Position numbers and translations under genes: made by a program. Below, one piece after another: positions 20,604-33,400 of a stretch of 64,000 nucleotides of DNA. The notes beneath the pieces were generated by a model. The model was not told the origin of the DNA. It did not search any database and saw only the letters and a list, made by a program, of their open reading frames with translations. Origin of the DNA: Tieghemiomyces parasiticus (taxonomy: Eukaryota; Kickxellomycota; Dimargaritomycetes; Dimargaritales; Dimargaritaceae); the NCBI GenBank assembly GCA_027575765.1, contig JANBPT010000010.1, forward strand, positions 62,001 through 126,000. The letters run 5' to 3'. Each line of letters opens with the position of its first letter. The stretch's first letter is position 1.

Positions 20604-21353
20604 TTAATCCAGAAACTGGCCCGATAGGATCATCTTGCCCATGGGTGACTCGGGACGGGAGGGCTGGGTTCGGGTCCGGCGTAGCTTCTCCACCCGCGGA
20701 GGGGTAGAAGTCATGTCAGTGGTCATCGGCTCCGGTGCGGGCTGTTCGGCGATGGTGGCTTGGCGTGGGGTATAGTGAGAGGCGGTGCCCTGATTGCCCA
20801 ACCCGCCAGTAGCCACAGGAGACCGTTCGGCCAGGCTGTTGGGCGGGGGCACTGGGGTGGCCTGCGAGTATGACATACGACGGAAGGGCGAGGAGAACCC
20901 GGAGAAGGATTGGCGGTGCGGGGCGTTCCGCGGAGCTGGCGGCGAAGTAGCAAAGGATCCACCGTTGCTGCCGCCGGGCGGAGAAGTAGCCATAGCGAAT
21001 GGTGACACACTCGAGGGTAAACCGCCTTTGGATGGAAGGGAGTGAGCAAAGAACGGTGAGGCCGGTGACAAGCTCGAGGGGGCCATTGACAGTTGTTGCT
21101 GGGCAGAGTCGGCCGACAGGGGGACGCCATTGCCGCCGCTGACTGAGTTGGGCGGCGTGAAAGGCAGGGAGGTGTTGATGGAGGAGAGGCCCGCCAGGGT
21201 GTGAATGGAGGCCCGCCGGTGGCTGGCGGCCGGGATGGACATGGGCACGCTGGAGGCAAACGTGGGAATGCCGGACACCGCAGGAGGCGACCCCAGAGTT
21301 CCACCCAGAGCCGGCTGGGCGGAAGAACTATTGCGGCGCTCAACGCTGCTCAT
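20604..21353 (-). CDS. Disordered Ser/Pro-rich protein, unknown function
   Basis: Single-exon 249-residue protein from the ATG at 21353. It is almost wholly low complexity: Ser, Pro, Gly, Ala and Thr with many S/TP sites, basic patches such as SHRRAS and FRRMS that look like kinase sites, and a charged end (VEKLRRTRTQPSRPESP). It finishes with the compact segment PMGKMILSGQFLD, the only part that looks like a conserved short motif. No membrane segment or signal peptide. The clean frame, codon bias like its neighbours and strong start argue that it is real. I do not recognise the family; a regulatory or scaffold protein is a guess. Confidence 0.6.
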   Translation of the reverse strand: MSSVERRNSSSAQPALGGTLGSPPAVSGIPTFASSVPMSIPAASHRRASIHTLAGLSSINTSLPFTPPNSVSGGNGVPLSADSAQQQLSMAPSSLSPASPFFAHSLPSKGGLPSSVSPFAMATSPPGGSNGGSFATSPPAPRNAPHRQSFSGFSSPFRRMSYSQATPVPPPNSLAERSPVATGGLGNQGTASHYTPRQATIAEQPAPEPMTTDMTSTPPRVEKLRRTRTQPSRPESPMGKMILSGQFLD

Positions 21354-24325
21354 GGTGGGTAGGGGTGTGGTGGTGTTAGGGTACAGGGGGGAAATACGAG
21401 GGGGTAATGTGTTCGACGGGTCAACCAGATAGCAAAGATAGAGTATCAGATAAAGGATTAGAGTGATGAAGGGGAGAAATAGAGCTAGAATTGGGCAGAA
21501 ACATAAACGAAAAAAGGGAAAAGTGTCCTTAGGCGGGGGGGATGTCGGGAGCGCTGGCAGATGCGGGTAGAGACGGGTGGCTCACGGGCTGGCGAGGCCC
21601 TGGTAATATATACGAGAGGGTCTTGATGGAGGAAGCGGCGAGGAGATTCAGACTGTGCACTGGCTATGTCGTCTTGGGTCGAACGCACTGGTTTAGGACG
21701 GATGTCCCACATCTCCCCCGCTAGGAGTGACACCAGTGCGGTTGTGCGTGAGAGGCGGGCGGGACCAAGAGGGAGGAGAGGAGAAGAGTACGGGACTGCT
21801 TATCCACTAGCGTGTAGGTCACGGGGCAGCTGTGACGGCGTTGTGCGCATCTAAAACGGGACAAGTGAGAGGGCATCGATGAAGGAAAACCTCCACCACT
21901 CAAGGAGCATGGCATCATTCGGTCCCGTACATTACAGTGAAGGAAGGAAGGGGAGGGGCTGATGGAAATGAATCAAGAAAGGTTCGGATGGGTGGAAAAA
22001 TGCACACACACACACACTCCTGGGCACGTTCAAGATATAGAGAGCCAGTCACTAATGATGGATCGTACGGGCAACTGGTACTGCGCCCTTTCCTTGCGTG
22101 GAGCGCCTTAGTGCTTATTGGGCAGGAGGGTGGGTAGGGCGGTTAGGCTAGCCCATTAACTTTGGCTAGAGTACACAGAGGTAGGCCGCATGCAGTGAGC
22201 AGCAGTGAGACCTACAGCCCGTGGGAGTGCCTAAAGAACCCCCACCCGGATCAACTGGCATCCACCGTTGAACCCTGGGGGGAGTGTGTGTATGCGGCAC
22301 ATATAGACTGGTTCCATAACGTATGGATGCTGTCGCCAGACAACGATGGTGGATGTAGTAGGCGTGCTGGAGACTAAAAACACAGTGCTGCGGCGGCAGG
22401 AGAAGCGTTTGGTACCGCCGGCCCCGCCCTTGCTTGTCGCGGTAGGTGGTGTATGTGCTCTCTCTCGCCCAATGGTCACCGATAATCCCCGCCGGCGAAA
22501 ATGGTTGGAACTTGGCGATAGCATCGACTTGGGCGGCCGGGAGTCCGCACCCGCAGGCACGCTAGTCCTGCCGACATCGTTTAGTCAGCCAGTCGACCGG
22601 GGGACGAGGGTGATAATGAAACCGAGCCAGGGAGAAAGGATGGTCAGACGTAGTGCTGCCGTCATCGGCGGACGCTGCCATTCACTGCTATGTCTTGCCC
22701 CCCCCCTGCAAGCTCCGGTTACGAAAGGCATGCGTGGATATATGCTGGGGTCACATGGTGACGATCTCTTTTATCAGGAGAGAGGGAGAATAGGCGACCG
22801 TTGCGGCGGGATAGGGGGGAGTTAACCGAGACATCCACACTTTCGCACTCGTAGACCGTTTGCTGACACCACCATCAGCCATTGAGAGGCTAACGGCGCC
22901 ACCTACCCGCATCCAACAATGCTGTGAGCCGTACTTTCCCTTGTTTACTGGCACCACGGCGTCTACTCCTTCTGAAAAGTTGGCACGCAGCAGCTCCATA
23001 TCGTATGGCCTATCCCTTCTCACATACCGTCTCCAGCCCAATCAACCGGCAGGAATGGCCAGGTAAGGGAGGGGGAAGGAGAGGTGGGCTGAGGCTGGCA
23101 CCACCCATCTAGCTCAGCCAACTCAAACTTGCGCTGGGTTTTTGGTGAACACACGACCCCTGGCCAACTCCCCCCCTCACTTCCCTCGCCAACAAGGGAG
23201 CTGATAAAATGACTTGGCTAAAACCTAGGCCCCCCGGCCAGTTACAGACGAGATGTCACCGGCCATAGTTGATCGCAAGGAAAGAGGCAGAGCTGTGTAC
23301 TGGAGCGCCACCATGTGACCGCGGTTCCAGTTGGCTGTCTGCTGCCCGCCCAGCCCTTTGGATAAAACCCGAGAGGTATGCGGTAGTGTACAGCGAGGCG
23401 GCGGGGCGTACTGAATTGACAGAGAGCACCCGCAGTTTACACGGATTTCCCCTAAGGTATGTGGTCGTTGAAAAACAGATGGAATGCGAGCGACAGCCTT
23501 GACTGCTGCCATCGCTCAACGTCGCTCGCTACGGTCACTAAGTGCGCAAAGCGAGGTAATCGGACTGCGCAGTTGAACTGAGCCTCTTCCGCCTTCGTAT
23601 TGGCTGAACAGACTATAGAATAATGTGCCTCCCTCCCTCCTCTCAACCGTGAAGCGAACTTCCAGATTGGAGCACACAATATAAACAACAAAAAACAAAC
23701 AATATGAACCGCCCGTTCGACTTGGTCGGATTGCCATGAAGGCTGCTCAGGTCGTGGATCCGCCCGCAAGGCAGTCCAAGTAGCCCTGGACTTTGATGCT
23801 GTCATGGCAGAATCAGATGTTGGTTTAAACCGCGCCATGCTGGCCACGATGCCAGTGCCGTTTTGAGTTTGCCGGGCGTTAAGTACTATCCAGAGCCCGG
23901 AGATATCAGCATGCATGTGGTTCTATGATATTGCCCTCGTGAGGACACGGGTCCCGGCCGCGCGGGAGAAGTCCGATGTCCGAATCTATGGGGGGTTTAA
24001 ACGGCCTGCATCTATAGATACCTGGGCCGCATATAACCTTCTTATAATCCACCGGGTCAGGGCGGCCCAAACAGTAAATCCCAAGTACATAATAATAAAA
24101 CCGTATCGTTCACCTTGACGCTCATCTCTCCTAACTAGTAGCCTGATTGGCAGCTGACACTCGAGCCTTTACTACGCTTTATGTAACACAATGAACTAGG
24201 GACGGTTGGAACATGCGCAGGTGAATAGGATTGTGTAAGGATTGAACTAACGAAACGCGCACCCACGCCTTGGCGCACTTTCTCACTCACTCTCTCTCCC
24301 CCCTCCCGCCCTCCGGGTGAGGGGT
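21354..24325. other. 3-kb gene-poor spacer
   Basis: Contains a CA dinucleotide run near 22003-22016 and several chance open frames (the longest, 22346-22825, codes for 159 residues without features). No gene or RNA supported. Confidence 0.45.
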
Positions 24326-25003
24326 TTAGTTTGCCGGGGTGACACCCTTTTCCAAACGCTCCTGCTTCTCGGCCCTGGCTTTATCCTGCCACCGGTGGGC
24401 TTCGGCAATTTCATGGACCTTAAACCCAAAGATCTTGGGTTCGTAACGGGCGGCAGACTTGGTCGGGATAAGGGACGGGTGGGTCTGAAAGATCATGTGG
24501 GGCAGACTGCTTCCGAAATACGCCCCGTCGATGGCGGCGTGGCGAGCAGACTTCGGATTATAAATATCCTGGCAGTGTGGGCAATACAGCTTGACCGGGT
24601 GGATCCCGGGGACGTCGGTGAGCCCCACGGGGAGCAGGGACTGGTTGTTGCAGAGGACCCGTGGGCACCGACCGAACCCGCCCGTCTTGTACTTCTCCAG
24701 CACCTTCTGCATGCCCCGGGACGTTATGACATACCGCGCGTGAATCAGCCCGTACAGGTGGCGGGCTGAACGATCCACCACCTCGCGCGTCGCTTCATCC
24801 AACGCCGACTCGTCCAGATCATCCGCAATCATCTGCAATGCCGCCTGGTAATGCTCCACCTCCGAATTCAGGCCCGTCAGGTTGAACCTGTCGGCGATGT
24901 AGTCCTCATCGATCTCGACAAAGTACTCATTGCCCTTGAGGTAGAGGAACCACTCGGCCCAGTACCGCGCGTAGTCGCCCTCGCTGTTGCTGTCGTCGAG
25001 CAT
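24326..25003 (-). CDS. CKB1: Casein kinase 2 regulatory beta subunit
   Basis: 225 residues as drawn. This is the regulatory subunit of protein kinase CK2, which dimerises through a zinc finger and docks two catalytic subunits. Clear family blocks in order: WFLYLKGNEYFVEIDEDYI, DRFNLTGL, the ARYVITSRGMQKVLEKY stretch, the zinc finger CPRVLCNNQSLLPVGL ... LYCPHCQ with all four cysteines, then DGAYFGSSLPHMIFQ and FGFKVHEIA. The start is open: ATG at 25003 is in a good context, but another ATG at 25135 begins a 20-base exon (25116-25135) with a GTGAGT donor that joins in phase to AG acceptors inside codons 4-7, giving MSRSGGSNSEGD. Which is used, or whether both are, needs RNA data. The function is secure. 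Confidence 0.92.
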   Translation of the reverse strand: MLDDSNSEGDYARYWAEWFLYLKGNEYFVEIDEDYIADRFNLTGLNSEVEHYQAALQMIADDLDESALDEATREVVDRSARHLYGLIHARYVITSRGMQKVLEKYKTGGFGRCPRVLCNNQSLLPVGLTDVPGIHPVKLYCPHCQDIYNPKSARHAAIDGAYFGSSLPHMIFQTHPSLIPTKSAARYEPKIFGFKVHEIAEAHRWQDKARAEKQERLEKGVTPAN

Positions 25004-25135
25004 GGTGGTGCCGAAGGTGGGAGAGGGTGTGAGTGGGCAGACGGACGGAGAGAAGAGGGAGGGGACGGAGGAGAGGTAGCGTAGGGGGGAGAGTGCAGAG
25101 GATTGGGGGACTCACGAACCGCCCGACCGGGACAT

Positions 25136-27450
<2,315 letters not shown>

Positions 27451-27770
27451 TTTACCGGTACTCCCTACTTTACGATGGCACCATACGGCCTCGGCGGGCC
27501 GACTCTCCCATGTTTTTAGCCCTTTGCACATGGTCTACACGAAATCATTTGGCCTACTAATAGATATTAAATTGTCAACGCGTGGACACAACTGGCTTGC
27601 CACATTACCAATCAATCTCCGATCTACGGCGGTAATTCTCGATGCTAGCCGAATAATGTCAATAACCCATCTTAAGTTGGTCGATCTACCGCTCAATTGG
27701 TTTATCTAGTGCTGACCCAGCGATTGGCCCCTCCCCTCTCTAAAGGGGAACGAAAGTCTGGCCCTCACCC
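27451..27770. other. Convergent 3' spacer
   Basis: 320 bases between the stops of DPM1 and the TMEM223-like gene. No gene seen. Confidence 0.5.
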
Positions 27771-28559
27771 TTATTTCGTAATGGTCGGCGTCTTATTAAA
27801 CAGCACGTCCCAGGCCTGGGGTTGGAGCATCTCGGCACGAGGCTTAAACTGCATGGACATGGTGCTACCGGGGACCACGAGGAAGTAGTCGCGCTTCTTT
27901 TCGACGGCGCCCGCGGCATCGAGCAAGGGGTACCGTGATGCGGCGGCGTGGAGGGATGTGGTGATCGGCGGGGGAGCTCTAAATATACCCGACCGTTCGA
28001 CCACCAGCCGTTGTCCGCCCCGGAGCATGGTAAACTTGGTCACGTTCGTGCGGCCCATGTAGTAAGCCAAGACGGTGAACCCAGCCGACAAAGCAAGGGT
28101 GCCGAGTGTGATGGCGGCCCGCTGGTACGGAGAGGCCAAGCCGCCAGTATCACTGCCCAGGGTCTCGTAATTTGGTAGATGATAGTAGGCCAGGTGGGCC
28201 ATGTTGACAAAGAGGATCGTTTGGAGGATCACGACCGGGATGGCCTTGTAGCGGAACGGACGGCCGTCCCGACGGTACATGATAATATCCTTGGTCTCGG
28301 CGGCTTTGAGGAGCTCGCGCGCCGCCTGGATCTGGCTCCCAGTGGGTCGAAGGCGGTTGACGGCAATCAGACCTCGGAGCAGACGTTCCGTCCGGTCGTG
28401 GGGGTTGGACCGGAGGATTTCACCGGCTGAAAGTTTGGGGTTAGCCGTCAATGGGGTCGGTGCCGTGCTCGCCGAGCGTGTACCCAGACCCGCGAGGTTG
28501 AACCGGCCGGTCAGGCGTGGTGCGAAGAGGGTGGAGTGGGCCGACGGCCCTGTGTAATA
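27771..28559 (-). CDS. TMEM223-like mitochondrial inner-membrane protein, 5' end unresolved
   Basis: The frame codes for about 260 residues. The conserved part runs DIIMYRRDGRPF, two membrane spans (about IPVVILQTILFVNMAHLAYY and AAITLGTLALSAGFTVLAYY), then KFTMLRGGQRLVV and a soluble tail. This order matches TMEM223, a mitochondrial protein of the TMEM70/TMEM186 group linked to respiratory-complex assembly. No ATG lies in frame: the open frame starts in a TTG, and the sequence before it (FAPRLTGRFNLAGLGTRSAS) is an Arg-rich, acid-free presequence, so the gene begins further upstream. The nearest ATG (28681) is out of frame and separated by a run of ten cytosines at 28663-28672. One more base there would restore frame; a small 5' exon is equally possible. 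The end given is where coding is still persuasive. Confidence 0.65.
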   Translation of the reverse strand, partial: YYTGPSAHSTLFAPRLTGRFNLAGLGTRSASTAPTPLTANPKLSAGEILRSNPHDRTERLLRGLIAVNRLRPTGSQIQAARELLKAAETKDIIMYRRDGRPFRYKAIPVVILQTILFVNMAHLAYYHLPNYETLGSDTGGLASPYQRAAITLGTLALSAGFTVLAYYMGRTNVTKFTMLRGGQRLVVERSGIFRAPPPITTSLHAAASRYPLLDAAGAVEKKRDYFLVVPGSTMSMQFKPRAEMLQPQAWDVLFNKTPTITK

Positions 28560-29822
28560 GAGGTGGTGGTGGTGGTGATAATAGTATTGGCGAAAGGAGG
28601 GAGGGGGAGGTGGACAGAAGTCAGGTTGAGGAGGGAGTGATAACTTGCTACACGGTGCCGAAGGGGGGGGGGCCTGCCCATGGCTGTGGCGCGCAGCTGA
28701 CGATTGTCGAGCCGTGGATTTCGGAGTTTGAGCGATCCAGCAAGCGCAGGGACATCGATTTACCTCCGCGGATCGTGAACAGGCGCAATGTGAAGTGGGA
28801 CATGGTGGATCAAGGATCGATTGGCAAAGCTAACTAGGCGGGCAGTAAGAGATCTTGAGCGGGGCCATGAAATGCCTGGTTGGACGCGGGCGAGACACAG
28901 GGTACATGCAGTTCAGCTCTTCTAGTTGGCAGCGGCTCTAGATTCCGGGAATCCCACCGTGTCAGCGTACGACGGTGAGGGAATGTCTCTCCCTCCCCAC
29001 ACTTGGTCAAATAGAGGTCGTTCCGGGCCATGTCTGGTCAGCTCCGACACGATGGCGAGAGCTCAGTCGTCTAGTGCGGGTCACTGGCAAATTGAGAGAC
29101 TTTGCAGCCGGTTTCGGTGGTGGTGGACGGGGCCCGGACTTTGCACCACTCGCCAAAGACTTTACCTGCGACTCCGTGCATGGGCTTGCAAGGGACCAAC
29201 CGACCCCTCGTAGTGGCCAGCTGGGCAACAAGCTCTCACTGATCTTTTCAGGTGAAAGTAGCCAAGGCGGGCCAGGGAATATTCGTCTAAGGTACCTGCT
29301 CACCCGAAGGCCTCAGGGATCCAATCGCACCGAGGGGCTTCCCGATCAACCTCCGAGCTATTTACCACGGTAAGCATTTTTCCGTTTTCCGAGGTTAAGC
29401 TCCTCGTGATGTGCGAGGCGGTGGGTGGTGTGTGAGTCGATACACCCAGGGGCATGCCATCGTTCCCACTGGCGTGCGTCCCATAGTTATTGATCCGAGG
29501 CCCACGTACAGCCTCCCGGCTCTTTTCATGTGCCAGGCCGCCATAGGTCCTGGTTGGTCTCTAAAGGTCAGGCGCCACCCGCGGCCTCCTACCACGCGAA
29601 ACTTTCAGGTGCTGAGTCCCCTTGGCCTAGACGGTGCACGTCATATAAGCCGAGGAACCCGCTCCGGCTGTCCTCGTTACCCTTTCTCGACCGTCTATTC
29701 CAACCTGTGTACCTTTAGCCTCCTACCGCTTTCGACATACCCTACTTGTTCCGTCACCTCCAGTTGACCCTCTATTGCCCCTCATACCTTCAAAGCCCAT
29801 CTCCAACCTACCTGCATTCGTC
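28560..29822. other. Divergent promoter region
   Basis: 1.26 kb between the TMEM223-like gene and the HSDL2-like gene. It holds a G10 run (plus strand) at 28663-28672 and a possible TATA box (TATAAG) near 29645, about 180 bases before the HSDL2-like ATG. No further gene. Confidence 0.45.
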
Positions 29823-31069
29823 ATGTCTCTCCGTGGCAAGACTATCTTTATCAGCGGCGCCTCTCGGTAAGTGACGGCGACTATCCACCTTGTGCCACCT
29901 CCTTCCTCTTTAGGCCCGGTCGGCTGACTGGCCGGGTTTCCATGCCGTAGCGGACTAAGGTGCCGAAATTCCCAACCCAGCCGCCGGGGCTCACCTTCGC
30001 GTTACCACTACTTGCCACCCTCCTCGCCACCCTCAGCGGCATCGGAAAGGCCATCGCTCTGCGCGCTGCCCGCGACGGTGCCAACATCGTCATTGCGGCG
30101 AAGACCGCCACCCCGCATCCCAAGGTACGCATACCTCCCACCCATTCTGGGGCCCGCCGTCTGGGGCAATCAGTGCCGTGGACCCTGGACTCCCTCTGAC
30201 CCATCAGAACCCGGCCTATTTCTCCCGCCCACTCTGTACTAACCCCGCTCTATCCATGCCGTTTCGCCTCCATATAATCGCCGCCACTTCTTCCCCCCTC
30301 CCTATGTTCGTGTCAGCTCCCGGGTACCATCTACTCCGCCGCGGAGGAGGTCGAGAAGCTGGGCGGTAATGCCCTGCCTGTGGTGTGCGACATCCGTGAC
30401 GAGGTCCAGGTCAAGAGCGCCGTGGAGCAGGCCGTAGCCAAGTTTGGCGGCATCGACATCCTGGTCAACAACGCCTCGGCCATCAAGCTGTCCAACACAA
30501 CGAACCTGAGTGTCAAGGAGTACGACCTAATGGCGAACATCAACGCGCGCGGCACCTGGCTTATGTCCAAGACCGTCCTTCCGTACCTGCGCAAGGCCGG
30601 CAACCCGCACATCCTCAACCTGTCACCGCCGCTCACCATGGAGTCCCGCTGGTTCAAGAAGCACGTCGGCTACACCATGGCCAAGTTTGGTATGTCCATG
30701 TGCGTCCTGGGTATGTCGGAGGAGCTCCGAGCGGATGGAATCGCTGTCAACGCTCTCTGGCCCTTCACCGTCATTGACACCGCCGCCGTGACCCAGCTGG
30801 GGGATCTCGGTAGCCATCGCCGCCACATGCGGACTCCGGAGATCATGGCCGACGCCGCCCACGCCATCCTGACCAAGCCCGCCCGTGAGTTCACCGGTCA
30901 ATTCTGCGTCGACGAGGCCCTCCTCCGCGATCTGGGTGTCACTGATTTCAAGAAGTATCAGGTCGATCCCAAGGTCCCCGAACTGGACCTCTTCCTCGAC
31001 CTTTTCGTCGACGACGCTACCTCCGGCCGGCTGCTCCTGCGCCGCTCCGAGCACGCTACCAAGCTGTAA
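29823..31069 (+). CDS. HSDL2-like short-chain dehydrogenase
   Basis: Three exons: 29823-29866, 30037-30124, 30317-31069 (294 residues); donors GTAAGT and GTACGC, phases fit. Classical SDR fold: cofactor loop SGASRGIG (11-18), KTATPHPKLPGTIYSAAEEVE insert typical of the HSDL2 group, NNAS (95-98), the LSPP serine (147) and catalytic Y163-x-x-x-K167 in GYTMAKFG. HSDL2 proteins are peroxisomal or mitochondrial oxidoreductases of lipid metabolism; the animal forms carry a C-terminal SCP2 sterol-carrier domain, which is absent here. The protein ends in SEHATKL, and the terminal TKL is not a clear peroxisomal PTS1. Substrate unknown. The gene is convergent with RRP42, stops 255 bases apart. Confidence 0.85.
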
Positions 31070-31176
31070 AAGAAGGAGTGGCCTACACCCTCTTCTTTAA
31101 TCCCATCTGATTCATTACACTCCCTTTGCGCCTTACCATACGGTCCATCATAACACACAGTCTGGCATTTAGTTTG

Positions 31177-31182
31177 TTTATT
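31177..31182 (-). terminator. Poly(A) signal of RRP42
   Basis: AATAAA on the minus strand, 143 bases past the RRP42 stop and inside the convergent spacer with the HSDL2-like gene. Confidence 0.45.
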
Positions 31183-31324
31183 TATCAGTGCCGTTGGGTA
31201 GCGGACGTGGAGGGAGGGGGGGAGGAAGGACCCAGGCAAAGTATACATATAAAATGAGTTCCGACTACACGTGTGTGCGAGAGGGAGGGGACCAACAATC
31301 TGACCAAATTTTCCCGTGGCGGTT

Positions 31325-32647
31325 TCATAGGAAAGTGTTGGACAGGAAAGTGCTGACGTGGCCCTGGTGTTTGGTGCTTTCCAAAGTCTTGACCTCGGTC
31401 TCGATCCGCTTGGTCAGGTCCTTGTGCATCTCGGCGGCGATCTGGGTGGCGCTCTGTTTCGCGCCATGTCCAGCGAGGGGGGGGGGTGAAGAGTGTACAG
31501 ACATTATTGTGTGTGCGGGGGGAGGGTTGAAGAATGGTGTCAGTCTTGGGAATGAAACACTGCTTGCAGTCGTGACTATATTTTTTTACCACGCGTCATT
31601 GACGGGTGAAAAGGCAATAAAAGTACCTAGGCGATTGGAATATACAACGCAAACATGACCACCACTTACCGTCAGTAGCTCGGGCATGACACTCTCTGGG
31701 ATAGTGCCCAGGGCGCTCTTCTGCGCGGCGCAAATCTTGCCCTGGGGGTTCACAAGGACGGTGAGCCGACTATCGACACAATACTCCTCGGTCATGGAGG
31801 CGTCGGCGATGTAGGCACCCTTGGCCCAGTTTAGAGTGATGGCCAGCGGTAACCTTTCCCGTCCGGGAACCGGAAGGGCGGCCTCGGCATCGTCAATCAC
31901 ATCGAAATCCATCTCGCCGTCGTCACCCGTGGCCTCAATCTCGACCTGCGGTATCCGTGCGTTATATAGAGCGGCTACCGTGGCCATCATTAGGGCATCG
32001 TAGAGGTTGCCGTCGTAATCCAAGACCTAGAGAGGAGAGGGGTGGTGGTGGGGGGGGGAGTTTGGTGTGTGAGACGCGGTCGGTAGTCAGAAAGGTTAGC
32101 GGAGTATAGCCTAGAAGCCTGGCTAGGCGGACGAGTCAATACCATCAAAATCTCACGTTCCATATTGGGATACACCTCCAACGGTAAGCAAGGCGCAAAA
32201 GGGGCATTCGATGTTACTTACCAAGGCGTCGATGTAGAGGACCCAGCAAGACTGTTTGGGAATGATACACAGCTTACCAAGATCGATCCCGCCGTAGCAG
32301 TTGAGCGCACGGGTCAGGAACCGTGTCAACTCATTATTCAAGTCGTCAATGGCGCGGCCCGCCAAGTTCTGGGAGGCGTTCGGAGAGCATTCGACGTTGC
32401 ACTGAATGCGGCCCTGGTGGGACGGCTCGCTGGGATCGATGGAGTTGACCTCGGCTTTCACTCCCACCAGGATGTCGGTGCCAAAACCGATCCGGCAGCG
32501 CGCACTTCCGCTCGAGTGCGAAATTACGTCCAGACTCAGCAGGTAGTCGCGGTAGTCCCGCGGGCCCCGACCGTCCTCCCGGATACCGGCGGCGAGACCG
32601 TCCTGGATGTAGGTGTACTCGGCGTGCGAAATGAAGCCGGCGTCCAT
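31325..32647 (-). CDS. RRP42: Exosome complex subunit Rrp42
   Basis: Three exons on the minus strand: 32222-32647, 31670-32026, 31325-31453 (303 residues). Phases are all zero; donors are GTAAGT and acceptors CTAG and ACAG. RNase PH-fold member of the six-subunit exosome ring, which degrades and processes RNA in nucleus and cytoplasm; this subunit is structural rather than catalytic. Seen: EYTYIQDGLAAGIREDGRG, DILVGVKAEV, GKLCIIPKQSCWVLYIDALV joined to LDYDGNLYDALMMA across the first splice, then VNPQGKICAAQKSALG. The short last exon (SATQIAAEMHKDL onward) is the least certain part, being supported by phase and splice sites more than by conservation. Divergent from PRE1 with a 750-base spacer. 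Confidence 0.9.
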
Positions 32648-33400
32648 GGTGGTAATTTAAGTGTTGTAAGGGAGGGTAAAGATGGAGCTGTTGAGGAAGT
32701 GCTCGGGGGGGGGGAAGGGTGAAATGTGGTAGGGACGGGATGGGTGGTGGGGCACCTTGGTAGCGAAATGAGAAGCGGCGTTGCGCGCAATGGCTGAAAT
32801 CCAATAGTCTTCCTTCAGTGATTTTTTTTCCTCCCCCAATACTTGTGAAGTTGGCTAGAGGCATACCGTTGTCGTCTGTATGGTTATGTCAGTGCGTTAT
32901 TTAAGGATGCCCTGACAATAAATATCCAGCTAACCGGCGGTTCCACCAGCGCTTGGGGGTAGTCTGGTCAGCCTTGAGGCCTACATGCGACCTCTAGAAC
33001 ATGCCCGCCTTGAGTCGAAATCGAGGGTCTAACCGTAATTTAAGCCCTATTTTGTAGAAGGCTAGTCCAGATATCCTAAATGTCCACCTACAAAGACCTT
33101 GCGAACGCTACCCAGTAGAGGTTGGGCTGTCAGCAATCCAGCTGCGGTCGCGACTCCCTGCCCACTGCGCTACCGCGCCTTCCCGTCCACCAGCTGCTGA
33201 CCGCCACGTCTACCAGTCCCGATCGTTACAAGTCCGCTTCCCTCCCCCCTATCAACCCCGCATGCGTGCTCTGATTGTAGCCTCTCTGACTTGCCCTATA
33301 CTTTCATCTCCCACCTTCCCCATTCACCTAGTTCCTAAGCATTTCTCCCCCCTTCCCCTTCCTTCTCGCATTCCCTCCAAACCACGCCCGTTCTACAGCC
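32648..33400. other. Divergent promoter region, RRP42 and PRE1
   Basis: About 750 bases. A tRNA-like stretch on the minus strand near 33119-33180 does not fold properly (see rejected items). No gene supported. Confidence 0.5.

Noticed and set aside
22346..22825. 159-codon plus-strand frame
   Set aside because: No domain, signal peptide or membrane segment, and composition unlike the real genes.
33008..33026. T-arm-like hairpin (CCTTGAGTCGAAATCGAGG)
   Set aside because: The stem pairs, but no acceptor or anticodon stem fits at tRNA distance upstream.
33119..33180. tRNA-like stretch on the minus strand with an A-box-like GGTAGCGCAGTGG
   Set aside because: No matching B-box, no T-arm at the right spacing and no acceptor stem.
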